Origin: Caldisericia bacterium
GTDB lineage: Bacteria; Caldisericota; Caldisericia; UBA6126
NCBI GenBank assembly: GCA_028708485.1
Contig: JAQVYZ010000097.1
Span: 1-5,023, forward strand
DNA: 5,023 bases
Reading direction: 5' to 3'
The translations under genes and the position numbers were made by a program. Shown in pieces: positions 1-5,006 of this stretch; position 1 is the first letter of the stretch; each line of letters opens with the position of its first letter. A model generated the notes under the pieces. That model did no database searches. It was not told the origin of the DNA and worked only from the letters and a program-made list of their open reading frames with translations.

Positions 1-76
1 GTAAAACCCTTCCGGAATCATCCATCGTCTCTATTTTTGAAAAATGTTTGTGCATATCCAACCCAACGTGTATCAT
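1..76 (-). CDS. IS110-family (DEDD) transposase, N-terminal fragment cut by window edge
   Basis: Read on the minus strand from the ATG at 76-74, the sequence gives 25 residues beginning MIHVGLDMHKHFSK and ending near DDSGRVL. The pattern V-G-L-D-x-H-K followed about ten residues later by a short D-x-x-G-x-V-L strand is the hallmark start of IS110-family transposases; Asp7 corresponds to the first acidic residue of the DEDD RuvC-like catalytic set. These enzymes recombine DNA without terminal inverted repeats and, in the IS110 group, are directed by a bridge RNA encoded in the element's non-coding end. The start is supported by GGAGG on the minus strand (90-86), nine bases upstream. The rest of the gene lies left of the window, so intactness, length and IS110 versus IS1111 subgroup cannot be judged. 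No shorter start is needed, as the motif begins right at this ATG. Confidence 0.82.
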   Translation of the reverse strand, partial: MIHVGLDMHKHFSKIETMDDSGRVL

Positions 77-82
77 TTTACT

Positions 83-145
83 AAGCCTCCAAAGTATTTT
101 TTTGTTTGGTGTTGCTTAAAAATTTTACTTACCTAAAGGAGGCTT
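83..145 (-). promoter_or_regulatory. Shine-Dalgarno of the transposase with an upstream anti-Shine-Dalgarno partner
   Basis: On the plus strand AAGCCTCC (83-90) and GGAGGCTT (138-145) are perfect 8-base inverted repeats separated by 47 bases. In a minus-strand transcript the upstream arm (145-138, AAGCCTCC) would pair with GGAGGCTT (90-83), which contains the GGAGG ribosome-binding site of the transposase. A transcript entering from outside could therefore fold with its start site masked, a known way insertion sequences limit transposase synthesis from read-through transcription. The pairing is seen in the sequence; the regulatory role is inferred. The 47-base loop makes the helix only moderately stable by itself. 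Confidence 0.4.
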
Positions 146-237
146 TTCATATTATCCCGATTTATTTTTTCCTACTATTTACAATTTGGTATACACTTTT
201 TTTTGCGAGGGTTCGTTCTCTAATCCAGTTCACAATT

Positions 238-265
238 TTTACTTTATGTTTTCTCTTGTTACAAT
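238..265 (+). promoter_or_regulatory. Candidate sigma-A promoter for the structured RNA and downstream genes
   Basis: TTTACT at 238-243 (4 of 6 to TTGACA) and TACAAT at 260-265 (5 of 6 to TATAAT) are 16 bases apart. A transcript would start near 272, about 25-30 bases before the first helix of the structured RNA. The -35 is poor, and in such AT-rich DNA chance matches are common. It is the best-placed candidate found, not a proven promoter. No -24/-12 sigma-54 promoter of the kind used by Bacillus roc genes was seen. Confidence 0.28.
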
Positions 266-276
266 AAGATTATTGT
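261..276. repeat. Perfect 7-bp palindrome overlapping the candidate promoter
   Basis: ACAATAA (261-267), a GA spacer, then TTATTGT (270-276) form a perfect inverted repeat. It overlaps the TACAAT -10 candidate and the predicted transcription start, which is where a repressor operator would sit. All but two of the arm bases are A or T, so a chance origin is possible. No particular regulator is recognised. Confidence 0.3.
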
Positions 277-295
277 TTGAATATTGGTTAATAAA

Positions 296-391
296 CCTCT
301 GAGTCCGAATCAGCTAAAGTGGTAACACTATGCTGCCGGACCGTTAGGGTGTAAAGGGAAACTTTTATGCCTCCCCTGTTTGGAAAGGAGG
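296..391 (+). ncRNA. Candidate structured cis-regulatory RNA (riboswitch-like leader) with GAAA tetraloop and tetraloop receptor
   Basis: Hairpin 1 stacks three perfect helices: GUCCG 303-307 with CGGAC 337-341, CAGC 311-314 with GCUG 332-335, and AGUG 318-321 with CACU 326-329, closed by a GUAA loop (322-325). The internal loop between the last two helices reads GCUAAA (313-318) opposite UAUGC (329-333). This keeps the CUAA/UAUG core of the 11-nt GAAA-tetraloop receptor (CCUAAG/UAUGG), with paired changes at both flanking pairs. Hairpin 2 (347-372) is an 11-bp stem closed by a GAAA loop at 358-361. It contains five G-U pairs, which would be A-C mismatches on the other strand, so the plus strand is the functional one. 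After hairpin 2, CCUCC (370-374) can pair with GGAGG (387-391), the ribosome-binding site of the micro-ORF at 396; CCUCU (296-300) can pair with the same site. The layout is that of an aptamer plus a translational expression platform. The class and any ligand are unknown to me. Confidence 0.6.
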
Positions 392-395
392 AAAC

Positions 396-434
396 ATGAT
401 TAGTAATGGTATATGGTATTTTGTTTTTTTATGA
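396..434 (+). CDS. Possible 12-residue leader peptide or remnant of a small membrane protein
   Basis: ATG at 396 follows an almost ideal Shine-Dalgarno, AAAGGAGG (384-391), with a 4-base spacer, and reads MISNGIWYFVFL before TGA at 432-434. The peptide is hydrophobic and aromatic (Trp, Tyr, two Phe) with no proline codon, so it does not look like a proline-sensing attenuator. The ribosome-binding site lies inside the 3' end of the structured RNA, so this is the first reading frame that RNA could control. The stop lies just after a T7 run (424-430), and an overlapping ATG in another frame gives only MTDLIIFP. A tandem 7-bp repeat (ATGGTAT at 406-412 and 413-419) lies inside the frame; removing one copy still leaves an 11-codon frame. 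It may be a real leader peptide or what is left of a longer gene. Coding status is unproven. Confidence 0.3.
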   Translation: MISNGIWYFVFL

Positions 435-493
435 CTGATCTCATCATTTTTCCCTGATTTTCATTTTAACAAGATTAAACATAGGAGCCACGA

Positions 494-2119
494 ATGAATA
501 ATGCTTTGTATGAATTTCAAAGACCGTTTAATGAAACAATTAAACCTTATTTAAAAGGTTCTGAAGAAAGAAAATTGCTTGAAAAAGAGCTAAAGAGCCA
601 GTTGCATGAATCTGTAGATATTCCCTTGATCATTGGAGGAAAAGAGGTAAGGACCGGGAAAACTATCCCGATGGTTTGTCCCCATGATCACCATCATATT
701 TTGGGATACTGTCATATGGCGTCAGAAAAAGAAGTCCTAATGGCTATCGATGCCTCTCAAAAAGCAAAAGCTGACTGGATGACGCTATCATGGGTAGAAA
801 GAGGATCTATTCTATTAAAAGCAGCTGAGTTAATATCAACAAAATACCGATATCTATTGAATTCAGCTACTATGCTGGGACAAAGCAAAAATTGCTTTCA
901 AGCTGAAATCGATTCTGCATGTGAAGTAATTGATTTCTTGCGGTTTAATAATTTCTTTGCCTCCCAGATTTATAGTGATCAACCTGTTTCTGACAGGGGC
1001 ATGGTGAATCGTTTAGAATACAGACCATTGGAAGGATTTATACTGACTGTGTCACCTTTTAACTTTACCGCTATCGCTATGAATCTAAATATATCTGTTA
1101 TTCTCATGGGTAATACCACTGTGTGGAAACCTTCCTCCACGTCATTATTCTCTAATTATTATCTTATGAAAATATTGATGGAAGCGGGAATGCCTGAGGG
1201 TGTAATTAATTTTATCCCCTGTAGCAGTGATTCTTTGCAGAATACCGTTTTATGCCACCGAGATTTATCTGGGATTCACTTTACTGGATCCAGTAACACG
1301 TTCAATCACATCTGGCAACAGACAAGTACCAATCTTTCCCTGTATAAATCCTATCCAAAGCTTGTAGGAGAAACCGGGGGTAAGGATTTTATTTTTGCTC
1401 ATGCCTCTGCGAACCCAAGAGAATTGGCAACAGCTATAGTGAGAGGTGCTTTTGAATACCAGGGACAAAAATGCTCTGCTGCATCCAGGAGTTATATACC
1501 CACTTCTATCTGGCAGGAAACAAAAAAATATATACTCGAGATGGTTGATGAGATAAAAGTGGGTGATGTCACTGATTTTTCAACCTTCATGAACGCAGTG
1601 ATTGATGAAAAGTCTTTTAATAATATTATGAGCTATATCGAAAAAACAAAACAAAGCAACGAAGCAACGATATTAGTTGGTGGTAAAGGATCAAAAGAAC
1701 AAGGATATTTTATTGAACCTACTGTCATAGTAACTGAAAATCCTCAATATATTACCATGGAGGAAGAGATTTTTGGCCCGGTCATGAGTATTTTTGTCTA
1801 TCCGGATAAACAATACGAGGAAACATTAAAAATATGTGATCAAACCTCCCCCTATGCATTAACAGGATCCATTTTCTCGAATGATAAATACGCTATGGTT
1901 ACAGCTTGCAGAATACTACGCTACGCAGCAGGCAATTTCTACATCAACGACAAACCAACAGGAGCTATGGTCGGTCAACAACCTTTTGGAGGAGCTAGAG
2001 GTTCTGGCACCAACGATAAATCAGGAAGTTACTTGAACCTTTTACGATGGGTGAGCCCAAGGACTATCAAAGAAACCCTCATCCCCCCAATTCACCATCT
2101 TTACCCCTATATGGACTAG
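494..2119 (+). CDS. pruA: 1-pyrroline-5-carboxylate / L-glutamate gamma-semialdehyde dehydrogenase, long (ALDH4A1-like) type
   Basis: This cytosolic enzyme oxidises glutamate gamma-semialdehyde (in equilibrium with pyrroline-5-carboxylate) to glutamate with NAD, the last step of proline breakdown and of the ornithine route. The 541 residues align by eye from end to end with eukaryotic ALDH4A1. Shared signatures include the N-terminal YEFQRPFNE stretch, SPFNFTA with the oxyanion Asn190, WKPS (Lys212), FTGSS, GETGGK with general base Glu293, GQKCSA with nucleophile Cys327, EEIFGPV (Glu425 and Phe427, cofactor ribose), NFYINDKPTG, and QQPFGGARGSGTND near 495-508, the loop that binds the substrate carboxylate. 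The spacings Asn190-Cys327 (137) and Glu293-Cys327 (34) match those I recall for the human enzyme. No residue is missing, so it should be active. The start is set by TAGGAG (482-487), six bases upstream. It is a single-gene unit with its own terminator; the structured RNA 100 bases upstream may affect it. Confidence 0.95.
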   Translation: MNNALYEFQRPFNETIKPYLKGSEERKLLEKELKSQLHESVDIPLIIGGKEVRTGKTIPMVCPHDHHHILGYCHMASEKEVLMAIDASQKAKADWMTLSWVERGSILLKAAELISTKYRYLLNSATMLGQSKNCFQAEIDSACEVIDFLRFNNFFASQIYSDQPVSDRGMVNRLEYRPLEGFILTVSPFNFTAIAMNLNISVILMGNTTVWKPSSTSLFSNYYLMKILMEAGMPEGVINFIPCSSDSLQNTVLCHRDLSGIHFTGSSNTFNHIWQQTSTNLSLYKSYPKLVGETGGKDFIFAHASANPRELATAIVRGAFEYQGQKCSAASRSYIPTSIWQETKKYILEMVDEIKVGDVTDFSTFMNAVIDEKSFNNIMSYIEKTKQSNEATILVGGKGSKEQGYFIEPTVIVTENPQYITMEEEIFGPVMSIFVYPDKQYEETLKICDQTSPYALTGSIFSNDKYAMVTACRILRYAAGNFYINDKPTGAMVGQQPFGGARGSGTNDKSGSYLNLLRWVSPRTIKETLIPPIHHLYPYMD

Positions 2120-2133
2120 AGGTTTTTTATCAG

Positions 2134-2168
2134 CCAGGCAAAATCAATTCTTTTGCCTGGTTTTTTTT
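2134..2168 (+). terminator. Rho-independent terminator of the dehydrogenase gene
   Basis: CCAGGCAAAA (2134-2143) pairs perfectly with TTTTGCCTGG (2151-2160) around a 7-base loop and is followed directly by eight T residues (2161-2168). It starts 15 bases after the stop codon. The U-run lies on the plus-strand side, so it ends transcripts from the dehydrogenase and isolates it from the next gene. Confidence 0.95.
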
Positions 2169-2171
2169 CGT

Positions 2172-2210
2172 AAAAAAAATAAATTGGGACAGTCCCAAAA
2201 TATTTTTTTT
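2172..2210. repeat. AT-rich hairpin repeat, copy 1 (TTGGGA/TCCCAA core)
   Basis: A 39-bp imperfect palindrome centred on A2191: A8-T-AAA leads into TTGGGAC, then A, then GTCCCAA and AATA-T8. Of 19 arm positions 17 are complementary; the two A-A mismatches lie at 2182-2183 and 2199-2200. As RNA the core would be TTGGGA-CAG-TCCCAA. U-runs on both strands mean it could serve as a weak bidirectional terminator backing up the one at 2134. Its sequence recurs at 4973-5006 on the far side of the next gene. GGGAC/GTCCC palindromes of this general look occur as dispersed repeats in Bacillota genomes; whether this is such a family is inference. Confidence 0.7.
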
Positions 2211-2250
2211 GCATAATACTCTCTGAACCAAACTCAACCCTATCCGTATT

Positions 2251-2259
2251 TGTTATTAT
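2251..2259 (+). promoter_or_regulatory. Candidate extended -10 promoter for the exported protein gene
   Basis: TGTTATTAT (2251-2259) is a TG-n extended -10 with TATTAT differing from the consensus at one base. There is no recognisable -35 17 bases upstream, which an extended -10 can tolerate. Transcription would begin near 2266, giving a leader of about 15 bases that just includes the Shine-Dalgarno at 2270-2276. A second -10-like CATAAT at 2212-2217, directly after the hairpin repeat, is an alternative. Confidence 0.3.
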
Positions 2260-2280
2260 CTTGGACGCTTGAGGTGTATA

Positions 2281-4974
2281 ATGAAAACGACATCTAGGTT
2301 TCAGGTTATCGTTCTTTTTCTCGTTTTAACGGTATGTATCACCTTTACCGACCATTTACCGGGAGCGAACGCCTCTCACGCCCCCTCCTTCAAAGTATCC
2401 AGCTCCAATTCCTTTGTAGGGGCTTATACGACGTTGCGGTTTCAGATTCCTGTTCAACGGGATATCCTGGAAAATGACTGGCTTACCCTGCTCTTTCCGA
2501 AAACCTTTCCGGTTCCCCCGTATGCACTCACTCATGATGAAAATGGCAACGCCTATCCAACGGAATATAACCTTCGCAAATCCATCTATGTCAATTACCT
2601 CGTCTTGGATCCGAAAAAACCGTTACCCGTGATTAACTACGCTGAAAATTCGATCTCTTTCGTGATGCCCCGCACCCTGAAACTGAGAAATGAGGGACCT
2701 ACGATGTTATGGATCTCGTTGAGTTACCATTTACCTTCCAAACCCTATGAAGGCACGTTTGGATTCTGGCATCTCTCCCTTCCCCAGCCGATTTATTCGA
2801 ATACCATTCAAATTACCGATATTGAGCCGAAATATGAAATCAAAGATTTATCCGTCTCCCTTACAAATCACTTCTGGAGCGAGCCAACAGAGTGGGTATT
2901 CACCTGCAAAACCAATGAAAACCTTGAATTGATAAAGAACATTGATATCATTTATCTCCATTTTACCGCTACTTCACAGATGCCAAAAATGATTCATCCT
3001 TCTCTGATCACTGTCAACAACGTTCCTGCGTATCAAGTTAGCATTGAAGGTATAGATTCCATCAGCATTCTAATGCCTTTAACCATCCATCCTGGTGAAG
3101 TGATGAGAATTGTCATCCCCGAAGCAGTTGGAATCTATACCATGAGTAAACCAGGACAAAATATAATCTATTTCGGTATCCGATATAATCAAACTGAATC
3201 TCACTCATACTCTAAAACCTATTCCCTATTTTGTTATACTCAACCAGGAAAACCATTCTCTTCTGCTACGAATTACTTGACCAGTAATGAAAGTTCCTAT
3301 ACGCTAACCTGGCAATGGTCACCTCCTGATACGTTCCAATCCTCCACTATTGAGTTCAAATGGCCTGAGGTTATTCCTTTAGAGAAAGATATCAAACTGA
3401 TCTATGCATTGAATGATAAAAACGATATTACTGAGAATATACAAGACGGGATCGTCTCCATTCCGGCTCCACAGTCTCTCACACCTGGGTCAATCGTGAA
3501 AGTTACTTTTTCCGGGTATTATACGAAAAATTACAAGCATCAATCATTTATCAATCCCGGACCTGGCGATCTCCTTTTTTCCTTCCGGTACTCAAAAGAC
3601 TCTCCCTGGGTTACCTTTACACCCATCGTGATCCAGCAAGAAAATCTCTGTATTTCATATATCAACTGGACAAATCGATATACTTCACAACCAGCCGAAT
3701 TGGAAGTGTTATTTGGACCTTATGAAAAGCTAGATGAAGTATTTCAAAATGGCTTCTGTCTGGTTTTTTCATCGAATATTCAATTCCCGTCATCCATACT
3801 CCCTCAAACAATCTATGTCAGCTATGCCGGTTCTCAATATCAAATGAAAGCAACCATCATCAATCCTAATATTCTGCTATTACAACCGGAATCGACTATC
3901 ACCATGACCAAAACGAGAGTTTTTAGTCTCACTATCAAATCAAGTGCCCAAATCTTGAATCCTGCCGAACCAAACACCACGGTCTCCTGTGGCTTTACGA
4001 CCAACCAGTCCGTCTCTCCGATGGAAAACGCTACTTGGTCTATCCTCCCCTGGGAAAAACCACCCACCCTGATCCTATCAGGTGGAACCACTGGAAAAGA
4101 CGATTGGTTCCTAACTCCGCCTACCCTTCGAATACAATCTAGTGACCCTGAAAGCCGTTTCCTCTTGAACGGGTATCGTATAGAAGACCTGAACACCTTC
4201 AGCATGCCTCTGTTAGAAGGGCAGTACAAATTCTATTGCACCTATCGATGTAATTATCCTCATAGGGATGCTAACCAGGCAGATTCCAGGATTATTCAAA
4301 TCGATACTATCCCCGTCCATCTATTTATCAAATCCCCGGTGCTATCCTGGTCCATCAGCCCTCAGACTGCCACTAGGGTACAAGGCTCTGTTGTGATCCC
4401 CGATTCCGTTATTTTTAATGAAACCATGACCATCATTGATCAATCTTTGCGGATTCAAAACCAAATGGCGGTGCTCCTCTCCGATGGCTCCTTTTCTCAC
4501 CCTATATCCTTACAATCCGGCGTTCAGCACATCCCGGTAGAATTATCGGACTGGAGCGGACATCAAGCCACCAAAACTCTCCATATCTACCAGGGAAAAG
4601 GAGTAGTGATGCAGATCAAATCCTCCGTTGCTTGGATCAATGACCAAACAGTCAAAATCGATGCACCTCCGCTTCTTCGAAATAGCAGGACCTATGTTCC
4701 TATCAGGTTCATCGGTGAAGCATTCGGAGCTAAGGTAACCTACCAGCCAAAGACAAAACCACCCAGTGTGCTGATCCAAAGAAACCATCAAACGATAGAA
4801 CTCACCACAGGATCCACCAAAGCGACCGTCAATGGGAAAAGCTATACCTTGGACGCTCCGCCCTTCATTGATCAAAACCGGATGATGGTACCGATACGGT
4901 TTTTAGCAGATATCTGGAATATGCAAACCCGGTGGGAATCCTCTGACCAGGTAGTCGCTATTCTCTTCCCCTAA
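2281..4974 (+). CDS. Exported multidomain protein with Ig-like repeats and a C-terminal copper-amine-oxidase-N-like stalk domain
   Basis: The 897 residues start with a Sec signal peptide: basic tip KTTSR, hydrophobic core about 7-22, and likely cleavage after Ala31 in GANA/S. Residues about 36-180, 184-318, 321-452 and 454-588 look like four divergent copies of a beta-sandwich unit; each tends to have an early aromatic strand, a strand ending near a FP or WP turn, and a late strand ending in an aromatic pair. About 600-676 (DDWFLTPP start, IQIDTIP end) resembles OmpL47-type Ig-like repeats. About 685-770 (V-x-G-S-V ... SDGSFSHPISLQSGVQHIPVELSDWSG, quoted in part) resembles the glucodextranase B-like Ig fold. 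Residues 783-897 are a copper-amine-oxidase N-terminal-like domain, with its duplicated VPIRF motif at 806-810 and 870-874. That domain is a structural stalk and does not imply amine oxidase activity. There is no LPXTG, SLH domain or lipobox. ATG 2281 with GAGGTG (2271-2276) is preferred over TTG 2269. A wall or matrix role is likely; the ligand is unknown. Confidence 0.85.
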   Translation: MKTTSRFQVIVLFLVLTVCITFTDHLPGANASHAPSFKVSSSNSFVGAYTTLRFQIPVQRDILENDWLTLLFPKTFPVPPYALTHDENGNAYPTEYNLRKSIYVNYLVLDPKKPLPVINYAENSISFVMPRTLKLRNEGPTMLWISLSYHLPSKPYEGTFGFWHLSLPQPIYSNTIQITDIEPKYEIKDLSVSLTNHFWSEPTEWVFTCKTNENLELIKNIDIIYLHFTATSQMPKMIHPSLITVNNVPAYQVSIEGIDSISILMPLTIHPGEVMRIVIPEAVGIYTMSKPGQNIIYFGIRYNQTESHSYSKTYSLFCYTQPGKPFSSATNYLTSNESSYTLTWQWSPPDTFQSSTIEFKWPEVIPLEKDIKLIYALNDKNDITENIQDGIVSIPAPQSLTPGSIVKVTFSGYYTKNYKHQSFINPGPGDLLFSFRYSKDSPWVTFTPIVIQQENLCISYINWTNRYTSQPAELEVLFGPYEKLDEVFQNGFCLVFSSNIQFPSSILPQTIYVSYAGSQYQMKATIINPNILLLQPESTITMTKTRVFSLTIKSSAQILNPAEPNTTVSCGFTTNQSVSPMENATWSILPWEKPPTLILSGGTTGKDDWFLTPPTLRIQSSDPESRFLLNGYRIEDLNTFSMPLLEGQYKFYCTYRCNYPHRDANQADSRIIQIDTIPVHLFIKSPVLSWSISPQTATRVQGSVVIPDSVIFNETMTIIDQSLRIQNQMAVLLSDGSFSHPISLQSGVQHIPVELSDWSGHQATKTLHIYQGKGVVMQIKSSVAWINDQTVKIDAPPLLRNSRTYVPIRFIGEAFGAKVTYQPKTKPPSVLIQRNHQTIELTTGSTKATVNGKSYTLDAPPFIDQNRMMVPIRFLADIWNMQTRWESSDQVVAILFP

Positions 4975-5006
4975 AAAATAAATTGAGAAAGTCCCAATTT
5001 ATTTTT
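4973..5006. repeat. AT-rich hairpin repeat, copy 2, overlapping the stop codon; possible terminator
   Basis: This segment matches 2174-2207 at 30 of 34 bases in the same orientation. The arms (4974-4989 and 4991-5006) pair at 14 of 16 positions; the core reads TTGAGA against TCCCAA, so one G-C of copy 1 has become an A-C mismatch. The TAA stop of the exported protein gene (4972-4974) is shared with the repeat's leading A-run. The stem ends in ATTTATTTTT, so it probably ends transcription of that gene, weakly, as only three G-C pairs remain. Nothing recognisable follows in 5007-5023. Confidence 0.65.

Larger units (their letters stand above)
77..302. other. AT-rich intergenic stretch between the IS110 transposase and the structured RNA; probably contains the IS end
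   Basis: No open reading frame with a credible ribosome-binding site is visible on either strand. On the minus strand this is the 5' non-coding end of the IS110-type element, which in IS110-group members holds the bridge RNA. IS110 elements lack terminal inverted repeats, so the boundary of the element cannot be placed from one copy. A minus-strand GATAAT (156-151) is a possible -10 for the transposase, but no good -35 stands 16-18 bases upstream. Separate entries describe the inverted repeat at 83-145, the plus-strand promoter candidate at 238-265 and the palindrome at 261-276. The T8 run at 197-204 has no stem before it and is not a terminator. Confidence 0.5.

Noticed and set aside
320..330. 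T-box antiterminator-like string (GTGGTAACAC)
   Set aside because: No AGGGTGGNACCGCG core, no specifier stem and no terminator follow.
303..372. The two hairpins as the IS110 bridge RNA on the minus strand
   Set aside because: On the minus strand the five G-U pairs of hairpin 2 become A-C mismatches and the GAAA loop and receptor are lost, so the plus strand is the structured one.
301..377. Known riboswitch class, for example c-di-AMP (ydaO), suggested by CCGAATC and CAGCTAA
   Set aside because: The G-rich segments that must accompany those strings in ydaO RNAs are missing, and here the strings form the two strands of different, well-paired helices.
405..430. Rho-independent terminator at the T-rich run 419-430 after the structured RNA
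   Set aside because: No GC-rich stem precedes the T-run; the ATGGTAT units before it are direct, not inverted, repeats.
1265..1468. Open frame of 67 codons on the minus strand inside the dehydrogenase gene
   Set aside because: It overlaps conserved catalytic coding sequence, has no recognisable domain and is a shadow of the real gene.
2269..2280. TTG start adding four residues to the exported protein
   Set aside because: ATG 2281 has GAGGTG four bases upstream and begins a normal signal peptide (MKTTSR...). The TTG overlaps that Shine-Dalgarno.
2281..2340. Lipoprotein signal (LTVC near residue 19)
   Set aside because: Val precedes Cys, which breaks the lipobox rule (Gly, Ala or Ser at -1), and a good AxA-type cleavage site lies further on.
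2747..2932. Open frame of 61 codons on the plus strand inside the exported-protein gene
   Set aside because: Out-of-frame shadow with no ribosome-binding site or recognisable motif.
3840..4229. Open frame of 129 codons on the minus strand inside the exported-protein gene
   Set aside because: Antisense to continuous domain-bearing coding sequence, with an arginine- and glycine-rich translation typical of a shadow frame.
4543..4875. Open frame of 110 codons on the minus strand opposite the stalk domain
   Set aside because: Antisense to the clearly recognisable VPIRF-containing domain; no independent support.
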